From Zoogloeaceae bacterium (GTDB lineage Bacteria > Pseudomonadota > Gammaproteobacteria > Burkholderiales > Rhodocyclaceae): a stretch of 64,000 nt of DNA. The position numbers and the translations under genes are program-made. The stretch is from contig JACKMC010000009.1 of assembly GCA_024235595.1 (NCBI GenBank), positions 62,001 through 126,000 of the forward strand, read 5' to 3'. Shown here piece by piece: positions 7,626-15,531 of the stretch; position 1 is the first letter of the stretch; every line of letters begins with the position of its first letter. The notes under the pieces are model-generated. The model was not told where the DNA came from and made no database searches. It worked only from the letters and a program-made list of their open reading frames with translations.

Positions 7626-8717
7626 CTAGACGTTGAACAGGAAGTTCATCACGTCGCCGTCACGCACCACGTATTCCTTGCCTTCGGCGCGCATCTTGCC
7701 GGCTTCCTTGGCGCCCGCCTCGCCCCGGTACTTGATGAAGTCGTCGAAGGAGATGGTCTGGGCGCGAATGAAGCCGCGCTCGAAATCGGTGTGGATCACG
7801 CCCGCGGCCTGGGGCGCGGTGTCGCCCACATGGATCGTCCATGCACGCACCTCTTTCACCCCGGCGGTGAAGTAGGTCTGCAGACCCAGCAGCTTGTAGC
7901 CGGTGCGGATGAGGCGGTCAAGGCCGGGCTCCTCGAGGCCCATGCTCTCGAGAAACTCGCCCTTGTCGGCATCGTCGAGATCGGCAATCTCGGCCTCGAT
8001 CGCCGCACACAGCGCGACCACGGGCGCGCCCTCGGCCTCGGCCAGCGCCTTGAGACGGTCGAGATGGGGATTGTTTTCGAAGCCGTCCTCGGCCACGTTG
8101 GCGACGTACATTGCCGGCTTGATGGTGAGCAGGCACAGCGGCGCGATGATCTCCTTCTCGTCATCGGAGAGATCGAAGCTGCGCACCGGCTTGCCCTCAT
8201 TGAGGTGGGGCAGCAGCTTTTCGAGTACCGCCGCGAGCTTCTGCGCGTCCTTGTCGCCGGCGCGGCCCTTCTTGCTCTCGCGCGAGTGGGTTTTCTCGGC
8301 GGTGGCCAGGTCGGCGAGCGCGAGTTCGATACCGATCGTCTCGATGTCGGCGATCGGATCGACGTGGCCATTCACGTGCACCACGTTCTCGTCCTCGAAA
8401 CAGCGCACCACATTCACGATCGCGTCGGTCTCGCGGATATTGGCCAGGAACTTGTTTCCAAGACCCTCGCCCTTGGAGGCGCCGGCCACCAGTCCCGCGA
8501 TGTCGACGAACTCGACGATCGCCGGCTGGATCTTCTGCGGCTTGACGATTTCCGAAAGCTGCGCGAGCCGCGGATCCGGCACCTCGACAATCCCGACGTT
8601 CGGCTCGATGGTGCAGAAAGGGTAGTTCTCGGCCTGGATTCCGGCCTTGGTCAGCGCGTTGAAGAGCGTGGACTTTCCGACGTTGGGCAGGCCAACGATG
8701 CCGCATTTGAGACTCAT
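7626..8717 (-). CDS. ychF: Redox-regulated ATPase YchF (OLA1 family)
   Basis: A 363-residue Obg-like P-loop ATPase that binds the ribosome and is linked to translation and oxidative stress. The sequence begins MSLKCGIVGLPNVGKSTLFN with the P-loop GLPNVGKST at 9-17. A DIAGLVAGASKGEGLGN switch II region follows, and the C-terminal TGS domain has TYFTAGVKEVRAW and HTDFERGFI. The ATG at 8717 gives the full family length; the open frame continues upstream only because it overlaps pth out of frame. It starts 2 nt after the pth stop, an operon arrangement widespread in proteobacteria. Confidence 0.97.
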   Translation of the reverse strand: MSLKCGIVGLPNVGKSTLFNALTKAGIQAENYPFCTIEPNVGIVEVPDPRLAQLSEIVKPQKIQPAIVEFVDIAGLVAGASKGEGLGNKFLANIRETDAIVNVVRCFEDENVVHVNGHVDPIADIETIGIELALADLATAEKTHSRESKKGRAGDKDAQKLAAVLEKLLPHLNEGKPVRSFDLSDDEKEIIAPLCLLTIKPAMYVANVAEDGFENNPHLDRLKALAEAEGAPVVALCAAIEAEIADLDDADKGEFLESMGLEEPGLDRLIRTGYKLLGLQTYFTAGVKEVRAWTIHVGDTAPQAAGVIHTDFERGFIRAQTISFDDFIKYRGEAGAKEAGKMRAEGKEYVVRDGDVMNFLFNV

Positions 8718-8719
8718 GG

Positions 8720-9331
8720 TTAAGCGTCCTTCTTGTTGCCCGGCTTGGCCGAGGTGGTCCTCGCGTTCAGTCGGGTGGTGGCGGCATTCCACTCGCCACG
8801 GCCAATCAATGACCAGGCGCCGACAGCGCGGTCTATGGATTCGTCGATCAGGTCCTGCTCTTCGCGCCGTGGCGGCTTGAGAACGAAGTTCACGACCTCG
8901 TTGCGATCGCCGGGATGGCCAATGCCGATGCGCAGCCGCCAGTAGTCGGGCGTTCCGCAGTGAGCGGTGATGTCCTTGAGGCCGTTGTGCCCCCCCGCGC
9001 CACCGCCGAACTTGAGTCGCAACTGGCCCGGCGGAATATCGAGCTCGTCGTGCACCACGAGAATCTCCGCGGGCTGGATGCGGTAGAAACGCGCCAGCGC
9101 GCCGACCGCCTGACCGGAGCGATTCATGAAGGTCTGTGGCATCAACAGCTGCACGCCCTCGGTGCGCGAACTGGCGACCAGGCCATGAAAGCGCGATTCG
9201 CGATTGAAACCCAGGCCCCACTCGCGGGCCAGCCGCTCACAAAACCAAAACCCGGCATTGTGCCGGGTCTCGGAATATTCCGGCCCCGGGTTGCCGAGGC
9301 CGACGATCAGTTTCGGAGGCAGTTGCGCCAT
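8720..9331 (-). CDS. pth: Peptidyl-tRNA hydrolase
   Basis: A 203-residue hydrolase that recycles peptidyl-tRNA released from stalled ribosomes. The family motifs are complete: LIVGLGNPGPEYSETRHNAGF with catalytic H24, MPQTFMNRSG, VVHDELD with the catalytic Asp, and GGAGGHNGLKDI. The C-terminal tail is somewhat longer and basic (ARTTSAKPGNKK). It lies between rplY and ychF on the minus strand, in the usual rplY-pth-ychF order. Confidence 0.97.
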   Translation of the reverse strand: MAQLPPKLIVGLGNPGPEYSETRHNAGFWFCERLAREWGLGFNRESRFHGLVASSRTEGVQLLMPQTFMNRSGQAVGALARFYRIQPAEILVVHDELDIPPGQLRLKFGGGAGGHNGLKDITAHCGTPDYWRLRIGIGHPGDRNEVVNFVLKPPRREEQDLIDESIDRAVGAWSLIGRGEWNAATTRLNARTTSAKPGNKKDA

Positions 9332-9391
9332 GTGGATACCCCTTGAAACCCGGGTTCATACCGATCCGGCAATCCTGCCTCCGGAAGGCGA

Positions 9392-10015
9392 TCAGGCCTC
9401 CGCAGCGTCTTCGTCCCCGGCATCCTCTTCATCGGTGCCTGCATCGCTGGCACCGACCTTGAGCACGGTCGCCACGACCGGGTCGCCTTCACCGTGATGA
9501 ACGACTTCCACACCTGCGGGCAGCGAAAGCTCGGAGAGGTGGATCGAATGGCCGCTGGCGAGGTCCTTGAGGTCGACCTGGATGAACTCCGGCAGATCCT
9601 TCGGCAGGCACTCGACGTCGACTTCGGCCAGCACGTGCGAGACCATTCCACCCTCGAGCTTCACGCCCGGGCAGATCTCGTCGTTGATGAAGTGCAGCGG
9701 CACCTTCATGTGGATCTTCTGACCGCGAACGATACGCTGGAAATCGATGTGCTGGACCTGCGCCTTGTAGGCATGCCACTGGGTATCGCGCAGCACCACC
9801 TCCTGAACCGAACCCTCTACATCGACGTTCAGCACCGAGGCGTGAAAGGCCTCCCTGTGCAGCAGATGGTAGAGCTCGTTGTGATCCAGCGTGATCGGGG
9901 TGGCATCCTGACCGGCACCGTAGATGATGCCCGGCAGCTTGCCAGCGCGACGCAGGCGGCGGCTCGCACCCGATCCCTGATCCTCGCGCTTTGAGGCCTT
10001 GAAAGAAATTTGCAT
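9392..10015 (-). CDS. rplY: 50S ribosomal protein L25/general stress protein Ctc
   Basis: A 207-residue long-form L25 (Ctc/TL5 type) that binds 5S rRNA. The N-terminal L25 domain begins MQISFKASKREDQGSGASRR and contains GKLPGIIYGAG; the C-terminal beta domain contains KVPLHFINDEICPGVKLEGG. An acidic tail (GTDEEDAGDEDAAEA) follows. A GGAGTAG Shine-Dalgarno lies just before the ATG. It is in the prs-rplY-pth-ychF cluster, separated from prs by a terminator. Confidence 0.96.
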   Translation of the reverse strand: MQISFKASKREDQGSGASRRLRRAGKLPGIIYGAGQDATPITLDHNELYHLLHREAFHASVLNVDVEGSVQEVVLRDTQWHAYKAQVQHIDFQRIVRGQKIHMKVPLHFINDEICPGVKLEGGMVSHVLAEVDVECLPKDLPEFIQVDLKDLASGHSIHLSELSLPAGVEVVHHGEGDPVVATVLKVGASDAGTDEEDAGDEDAAEA

Positions 10016-10034
10016 GACTACTCCTGATGATTAA

Positions 10035-10060
10035 GGTGCCGACCGCGACCAGTCGGCACC
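10035..10060 (-). promoter_or_regulatory. Hairpin in the rplY leader
   Basis: GGTGCCGAC at 10035-10043 pairs perfectly with GTCGGCACC at 10052-10060 with an 8-nt loop. On the minus strand it lies about 20 nt before the rplY start and after the T-run of the prs terminator. It could be a leader structure for rplY or a second terminator stem without a T-run. Confidence 0.35.
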
Positions 10061-10063
10061 ACC

Positions 10064-10087
10064 AAAAAACGCCGCCGGCAAGCCGGC
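10064..10087 (-). terminator. Rho-independent terminator of prs
   Basis: On the minus strand GCCGG, a CTTG loop and CCGGC form a compact hairpin (10074-10087), followed by GGCG and a run of six T (10064-10069). It begins about 10 nt after the prs stop. Confidence 0.65.
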
Positions 10088-10097
10088 AACGCGAAAG

Positions 10098-11048
10098 CTA
10101 TTCCATGAAAAGCGAACTCACCGATTCCTCGTTGCTGATCCTCAGCATGGTATCGGCCAGCAGTGACGCGACCGAAACCTGCCTGATCCGGTCGCAGGCC
10201 CGGGCATCGTCACGCAGCGGAATGGTGTCGGTGACGACCAACTCGTCGAGCGCCGAATCTCCAATCCTGCTCACCGCCGCGCCCGACAGCACGGGATGCG
10301 TGCAGTAGGCGAGCACACGCTTCGCACCCTGCTCCTTGAGCGCCTGAGCGGCCTTGCACAGGGTTCCTGCGGTGTCCACGATGTCGTCCATGATCACGCA
10401 GGTGCGGTCCTTGACCTCACCGATGATGTTCATGACTTCCGAGACATTGGCCTTCGGACGTCGCTTGTCGATGATGGCCAGATCGCACTCGAGCCGTTTG
10501 GCAAAAGCGCGTGCCCGAACCACCCCGCCAACGTCCGGCGAGACCACCATCAGGTCGGTGTATTTCTGGCGGTCGAGGTCGCCCAGCAGCACCGGTGCGG
10601 CGTAGATGTTGTCGACCGCGATATCGAAGAAGCCCTGGATCTGGTCCGCGTGAAGATCCATCGTCAACAGGCGCTGGACACCTGCCGCCTGCAGCATGTT
10701 GGCGACCACCTTGGCCGTGATCGGCACCCGCGCCGAGCGCGGCCGGCGATCCTGGCGGGCATAGCCGAAATAGGGAATCGCGGCGGTGACCCGGCCGGCC
10801 GAGGCGCGCTTGAGCGCGTCCACCAGGATCACCAGTTCCATCAGATTGTCGTTGGTCGGCACGCAGGTCGGCTGCAGCACGAATACGTCCTTGCCGCGAA
10901 CGTTCTGCAGCAATTCGACGTTCACCTCTCCATCCGAGAAGCGGCCTACGGTTGCCGAACCAAGGGACATGCCAAGGCGCTTTACCACGTCGGCAGCCAA
11001 CTTGGGGTTGGCGTTGCCGGTAAAGACCATCAGGCTGCCAGAAGCCAT
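10098..11048 (-). CDS. prs: Ribose-phosphate pyrophosphokinase
   Basis: A 316-residue PRPP synthase (ribose 5-phosphate plus ATP to PRPP plus AMP) that feeds nucleotide, histidine and tryptophan synthesis. Visible motifs are GRFSDGEVNVELLQNVRG, PYFGYARQDRR, the metal-binding MDLHADQIQGFF, and the PRPP loop VIMDDIVDTAGTL. Its length matches bacterial class I enzymes. The alternative start MVFTGNANP at residue 7 is possible. It lies downstream of ispE and tRNA-Gln on the same strand. Confidence 0.97.
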   Translation of the reverse strand: MASGSLMVFTGNANPKLAADVVKRLGMSLGSATVGRFSDGEVNVELLQNVRGKDVFVLQPTCVPTNDNLMELVILVDALKRASAGRVTAAIPYFGYARQDRRPRSARVPITAKVVANMLQAAGVQRLLTMDLHADQIQGFFDIAVDNIYAAPVLLGDLDRQKYTDLMVVSPDVGGVVRARAFAKRLECDLAIIDKRRPKANVSEVMNIIGEVKDRTCVIMDDIVDTAGTLCKAAQALKEQGAKRVLAYCTHPVLSGAAVSRIGDSALDELVVTDTIPLRDDARACDRIRQVSVASLLADTMLRISNEESVSSLFME

Positions 11049-11121
11049 GATCGATGCTCCGATGCAGAAAGAATATTGCCGCTAAAACGACTCGGGCAGG
11101 CCGAAGCCTGCCCGACTTATC

Positions 11122-11198
11122 TGGCTGGGGAGGAAGGATTCGAACCCTCGAATGCCGGAATCAAAATCCGGTGCCTTAACCGACTTGGCGACTCCCCA
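11122..11198 (-). tRNA. tRNA-Gln (anticodon TTG)
   Basis: A 77-nt gene including an encoded CCA. The acceptor stem TGGGGAG pairs with CTCCCCA. The anticodon stem CCGGA/TCCGG encloses the loop TTTTGAT, giving anticodon TTG. The T arm contains GGTTCGAATCC. Its 5' end is only 5 nt after the ispE stop codon, so it is probably cut out of an ispE-tRNA-prs transcript. Confidence 0.97.
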
Positions 11199-11203
11199 GT
11201 TAT

Positions 11204-12073
11204 CTAAAGCTGATCGTCGGACACCCAATCGTGCAGCGGATGGAAACCCGAAGATCTCGCACACCACGCCTTCCACGAAGAAGGACAAGCCCCGACGATT
11301 TTTTTCGCTTCCGACTCGCTTGGCACCTCTGCGAACACACAGGCACCCGAGCCGGTCATGCGGGCCGGATGATACCGCCCCAGCCAGGAAATTGCACCTT
11401 TGATCTCCGGAAAGCGGTTGCAGGCAACTGCTTCCAGATCGTTTCGGGTAGCGTTCAAAGCGAAGTCCGCTATTTTGATAAGTTGCGTATTTCTCGTCAA
11501 CTCCCTTGCCGAAAAAATTTCTGCCGTCGGTACCGAGACGTTCGGGAACACGATCACGTACCAGGCCGGCGCCAGGCTTACCGGCTGCATCAGCTCGCCC
11601 ACACCTTCCACGAAGGCGTCCTGGCCGAACAGGAAGAAAGGCACGTCGGCGCCCAAGGAGAGGCCGATTTCGACAAGCTCGCGGCGGCTGTAGCCCAGCC
11701 CCCACAAACGGTTCAATCCCAGCAGGGTCGTGGCCGCATCGGAGCTTCCTCCGCCCAGCCCGCCCCCCATCGGGAGTCGCTTGATCACCGACAGGTCCGC
11801 GCCGAGCCGGCATTTCGAAGCCTGCTGCAGCGCCCGGCCGGCACGCACCACGAGATCCTCTGCCTCGGGTACGCCGACGAGCTCACTGGTTCGCCGGATT
11901 CGGCCGTCGTCGCGCGCGCGCAGGATCACCTCGTCGCCCCAGTCGAGCAGCCGGAACACCGATTGCAGAAGGTGGTAGCCGTCGGCCCGACGTCCTACCA
12001 CGTGCAAGAAGAGATTCAGCTTTGCCGGCGCCGCGCCGCGCAGTGTCTCCATGGCGCTCAAGGCGATCTCCAT
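11204..12073 (-). CDS. ispE: 4-diphosphocytidyl-2-C-methyl-D-erythritol kinase
   Basis: A 289-residue GHMP kinase of the MEP isoprenoid pathway that phosphorylates CDP-methylerythritol. Motifs are APAKLNLFLHVVGRRADGYH at the N-terminus, the ATP-binding PMGGGLGGGSSDAA, and MTGSGACVFAE near the C-terminus. The start at 12073 overlaps the end of lolB by 16 nt; a second ATG at 12052 would avoid the overlap and retain all motifs. It follows lolB and precedes tRNA-Gln, a conserved proteobacterial order. Confidence 0.95.
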   Translation of the reverse strand: MEIALSAMETLRGAAPAKLNLFLHVVGRRADGYHLLQSVFRLLDWGDEVILRARDDGRIRRTSELVGVPEAEDLVVRAGRALQQASKCRLGADLSVIKRLPMGGGLGGGSSDAATTLLGLNRLWGLGYSRRELVEIGLSLGADVPFFLFGQDAFVEGVGELMQPVSLAPAWYVIVFPNVSVPTAEIFSARELTRNTQLIKIADFALNATRNDLEAVACNRFPEIKGAISWLGRYHPARMTGSGACVFAEVPSESEAKKIVGACPSSWKAWCARSSGFHPLHDWVSDDQL

Positions 12074-12642
12074 TCATCGATCACCAGCCGCACCGAAGTG
12101 TCGCCACGCTCCGCCTCGATGCGCCGTGGCATCGCCGCGGGCAGCGGCGATGCATACTCGGGGTAGGCGACCAGCCATCCCTGTTCGGCGATCAAGGCAA
12201 TGCGGCCCAGTTCGTCGCGACGCTGCACGCTTGCCGCCGGGCCGGCCACCGCCTGCGCCCAATCGGCGAGGCGCGAGACCGGAATCGATGTACCAACCAC
12301 CTGCGCCGCCAGCGCATCGGCCGTCGCCGCCGCGGTGCGGCGGCCGTTCGCCTCCTGAAGAACGGCCTCGTTGGCGTCGATCGTGATCTGCGCGAGCGTC
12401 TGACCCAGCGGCGTATCGAAGCTGATCACGTCCCCCCGATCTTCACGCACCCAGCGAATCGTGATGAACGCGGCCTGCCTGCCGTCACTGACGGCAAGAC
12501 GGCCCTGCATCTCGAAACGCGACACTGCCTCGCGTTGCACGGGCGGAACCTGCGCCGTCTGGAGCGGGGCGAGCGTGCCGCACGCTGCAACGAGCGTCAT
12601 GACGACCAGGGCCGACCAAACCCGAACCACACGGCTCATCAT
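12058..12642 (-). CDS. lolB: Outer-membrane lipoprotein receptor LolB
   Basis: A 194-residue lipoprotein that receives lipoproteins from LolA and inserts them into the outer membrane. The N-terminus has a signal sequence ending in the lipobox LVAAC. It then has the LolB pattern: SRFEMQGRLAVSDGRQ, the exposed-loop region ITIRWVREDRGDVISFDTP, and LGQTLAQITID. Its ATG overlaps the stop of the upstream TPR gene by 4 nt. The identification is supported by its place directly before ispE. Confidence 0.9.
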   Translation of the reverse strand: MMSRVVRVWSALVVMTLVAACGTLAPLQTAQVPPVQREAVSRFEMQGRLAVSDGRQAAFITIRWVREDRGDVISFDTPLGQTLAQITIDANEAVLQEANGRRTAAATADALAAQVVGTSIPVSRLADWAQAVAGPAASVQRRDELGRIALIAEQGWLVAYPEYASPLPAAMPRRIEAERGDTSVRLVIDEWRSP

Positions 12643-14357
12643 TTGGCGAAGCGTTCGATCACCTCACGCAGCGCCGAATTGTCGGGAAACTTCGCCTGCG
12701 CCTCTCGCCACACGCGATTGGCTTCCTCGCGCCGGTCGAGGGCCCAGAGCACTTCTCCGATGTGCGCGGCAATTTCGGGATCGGGGCGTATCTTGTAGGC
12801 GCGCTCCAGCGTCTCGAGCCCTCCCTTGACGTCGCCGCGACGGAATCGGACCCAGCCCTGACTGTCCATGATGAAAGGATCGTCGGGCGACAACGCGGCA
12901 GCCCGATCGATCAGCGACTGCGCTTCTTCGAGCCGTTCGCCGCGGTCCGCGAGCGAGTAGCCAAGCGCATTGAGCGCATGCGCGTTGTCCTCCTCGAGGG
13001 CGATGAGCTTGCGCAAGCGACCCTCCATCACTTCATGGCGGCCCATGCGCTCTGCCAGTAGCGCCGACTCGTAGAGCAGGTCGCCATCGTCGGGACGTTC
13101 GAGCAGGCCCTCATCGAGAAGATCGAAGGCTTCCTGATCCCGGCCGGCGTCGCGAAGAACCTGCGCTTCGGCCAGGCGCACCCGGTGCTGGACATCCGCG
13201 TCGCCGCTGATTTCGTGCAGCGCCTGGCGAGCCGCTTCCACCTCGCCCTTCTCGGCAAGCAGATGGGCCAGGCGCACTCTTGCCTGCATGTACTGCTCGC
13301 CCTCGCCCACCTCGCGAAACCGTTCGATCGCCAGATCGCGCTTGCCTCGGGCTTCGGCAATCTGGGCAAGATGGAAGCGCACGCGGTCGGCGTCGTCGGG
13401 GCGCAACTCGAGCAGCTTGTCGAACTGCCTTTCCGCCTCGTCCCAGTCCTCTATCTGCATCGAGAGCAATCCCACGGCGTTTACCATCTCCCCGTCCTCG
13501 GGCGAGGCCGCGAGCAACTGCCGGAACGCCTCACGCGCTTCGGGATAGCGCTTGGCTGCGGCGAGCACCCGTGCTCGGGCGAGCAGCGCCTGGCGGGCAT
13601 CGGGATGCGACTTGATGTAGTCATCCAGCAGCGCCAGCGATGCATCGGGGTCGTCACGCTGCAGCAACTGGGCTTTCATGAGTACCGCGGGCTCCCAGTC
13701 CGAGCGCAGCGCCAGCGCCTGGTCGATACGGGTCATCGCACTGAGCGTATCGCCGGCATTGAAGGCCGCATGCGCCCTTGCGAAATCGGCTTCGGGGTGC
13801 TCGAGGTAGGGTTCGGTCACCCGTTCGATGATCGCCCTGACGGCCTTCTTGTCCTGCATTTGCGCGAGCGCCGCGTTCAGGCCGAGCAGGTTGCGGTCGA
13901 GACTGTCGCCCGACTCGGCAAGGACCTTGGCAAGATGCACCTGGATCGCATCGACCGACACACCACCCCGTGACATCACTCCCGCGAGGATCCGCTTCGC
14001 GTCCGGCGAATCGGGATCCAGCCGCGCCCAGAGTTGGGCCGCCTCGGTCGCCGCCGGCATCTGCCGCGCATAGATCGCCACTTCGGTGGCCCGGCGCGCG
14101 ATGCGCGCGTCCTGCGTCCGCCGTGCAAGATCCAGGTAGGCCGGCACGGCCACGTCGAACTGGCCACGCGCACCGGCGATCTCGGCGAGCAGGAATTGAT
14201 ATAACACCTGCGGGGTCAACTCGCCGCCGGCGGCCGCCACCACCGGCCGGATTGCAACCCCCTGGGTCGGCGCCGTCTGGGCGAGAGCCGGCGGCAGTGT
14301 TGCAAATGCCAGGGAACCCGCTCCCAGGAGCACGGCAAGGCGATGGATGACAGGCAT
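12639..14357 (-). CDS. Secreted tetratricopeptide-repeat protein
   Basis: A 572-residue protein with a cleavable signal peptide (MPVIHRLAVLLGAGSLAFATLPPALAQ has to be read in part; cleavage after ALA is predicted near residue 26) and then many TPR-like helical pairs, for example YPEAREAFRQLLAASPEDGE and WDEAERQFDKLLELRPDD. It is probably periplasmic. TPR proteins in front of lolB-ispE are common in betaproteobacteria and are often called tetratricopeptide proteins of unknown function. A scaffold role in envelope biogenesis fits the context but is inference. It is first in the TPR-lolB-ispE-tRNA-prs group. Confidence 0.88.
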   Translation of the reverse strand: MPVIHRLAVLLGAGSLAFATLPPALAQTAPTQGVAIRPVVAAAGGELTPQVLYQFLLAEIAGARGQFDVAVPAYLDLARRTQDARIARRATEVAIYARQMPAATEAAQLWARLDPDSPDAKRILAGVMSRGGVSVDAIQVHLAKVLAESGDSLDRNLLGLNAALAQMQDKKAVRAIIERVTEPYLEHPEADFARAHAAFNAGDTLSAMTRIDQALALRSDWEPAVLMKAQLLQRDDPDASLALLDDYIKSHPDARQALLARARVLAAAKRYPEAREAFRQLLAASPEDGEMVNAVGLLSMQIEDWDEAERQFDKLLELRPDDADRVRFHLAQIAEARGKRDLAIERFREVGEGEQYMQARVRLAHLLAEKGEVEAARQALHEISGDADVQHRVRLAEAQVLRDAGRDQEAFDLLDEGLLERPDDGDLLYESALLAERMGRHEVMEGRLRKLIALEEDNAHALNALGYSLADRGERLEEAQSLIDRAAALSPDDPFIMDSQGWVRFRRGDVKGGLETLERAYKIRPDPEIAAHIGEVLWALDRREEANRVWREAQAKFPDNSALREVIERFAK

Positions 14358-14559
14358 TGAAGATTCTCGAAACGCTACGGTTTGGGCATGGGATCACAGC
14401 TGGACGCCGACGCGGCGCGCCTGGCGCCGTGGCAATGCGGATCACAACAAAGTGTGGATCCCCGCCCGCTTTGAGCAATGCAATACAATTCGGTTCGATC
14501 GATGTTAGGTAGTTTCTGCTGCCGGAGCAAGTCAGCCCCTTTCATGCACATTTACCGCG

Positions 14560-15372
14560 ATGCCAGAACTGCCCGAAGTTGAAACCACCCGTCGGGGAAT
14601 TGCGCCGCACCTGCTCGGCGTCACAGTGAGCCGGGTCGTGATTCGCAACCCCTCCCTGCGTCAGCCGATCCCCGCCGATCTCGACCTGACCCTCAGCGGC
14701 CGCACCCTGCAGAGTATCCGTCGCCGCGCGAAATATCTGCTGCTGGCCTTCGACCATGGCTGCCTGCTGCTGCACCTGGGCATGTCCGGAAGCCTGCGGG
14801 TCATCGGCCTGAATACGCCGCCCGGCAAGCACGATCACCTCGACCTCGAATTCGGTGACCGGGTGCTGCGGCTTCGCGACCCGCGGCGCTTCGGCCTGGC
14901 CCTCTGGCAGCCGGGAGCGGAGCCGCACCCGCTGCTCGGGCGGCTGGGAATCGAGCCGCTCGACGATGCCTTCGACGGCGCCTGGCTATATCGGGCAAGC
15001 CGCGGTCGCAAGACACCGGCGAAGCAGTTCGTCATGGACGGGCACCACATCGTCGGGGTGGGCAACATCTACGCCTCCGAAAGCCTCCATAGCGCGCGAA
15101 TCCACCCCGCCACGCCGATCGGCACGCTCGGCCCGCGGCGCTGCGCGCGTCTTGCCGAAGCGATCCGCCAGACCCTCGGCGCTGCCATCGAGGCCGGCGG
15201 CAGCACCTTGCGGGATTTCGTTCATAGCGATGGCAAGCCGGGCTATTTCCAGCACCGCCACCAAGTCTATGACCGCGCCGGCCAGCCCTGTCCGCAGTGT
15301 GGCAGGACGATTCGCGTGATGCAGATGGGTCAGCGCTCCACCTACTACTGTCCGGGCTGCCAACATCGCTGA
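14560..15372 (+). CDS. mutM: Formamidopyrimidine-DNA glycosylase
   Basis: A 270-residue bifunctional DNA glycosylase/AP lyase that removes 8-oxoguanine and formamidopyrimidines. The N-terminus MPELPEVETTRRGIAPHL carries the nucleophile P2 and E3. The helix-two-turn-helix region has VGVGNIYASESL, and the C-terminal zinc finger has CPQCGRTIRVMQMGQRSTYYCPGCQ seen as CxxC...CxxC. All key residues are present. It is divergent from the TPR gene, with about 200 bp between them holding both promoters; I could not assign these with confidence. Confidence 0.97.
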   Translation: MPELPEVETTRRGIAPHLLGVTVSRVVIRNPSLRQPIPADLDLTLSGRTLQSIRRRAKYLLLAFDHGCLLLHLGMSGSLRVIGLNTPPGKHDHLDLEFGDRVLRLRDPRRFGLALWQPGAEPHPLLGRLGIEPLDDAFDGAWLYRASRGRKTPAKQFVMDGHHIVGVGNIYASESLHSARIHPATPIGTLGPRRCARLAEAIRQTLGAAIEAGGSTLRDFVHSDGKPGYFQHRHQVYDRAGQPCPQCGRTIRVMQMGQRSTYYCPGCQHR

Positions 15373-15531
15373 AGCGCGCGCCGTCCGTCGGCGCGGGCGA
15401 CCTCGTGGCGGGTCGCGGCGGGGTGGGATTCTCAGCGGTCGAAAATGCCTCTATGCTGCAGTTTCCGGTCACGCCCCGGCGAGAGCCGGTCGGACCTACA
15501 GTTCTCACCCGCGCATCCGTAGACATATCGC

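Noticed and set aside
7626..9221. 531-residue frame that would extend YchF upstream
   Set aside because: The extra 168 residues are pth in another frame; YchF begins at 8717 at normal family length.
11199..11250. Promoter for tRNA-Gln in the last part of ispE
   Set aside because: TAGATA-like sequence lies too close to the tRNA; transcription would start inside it.
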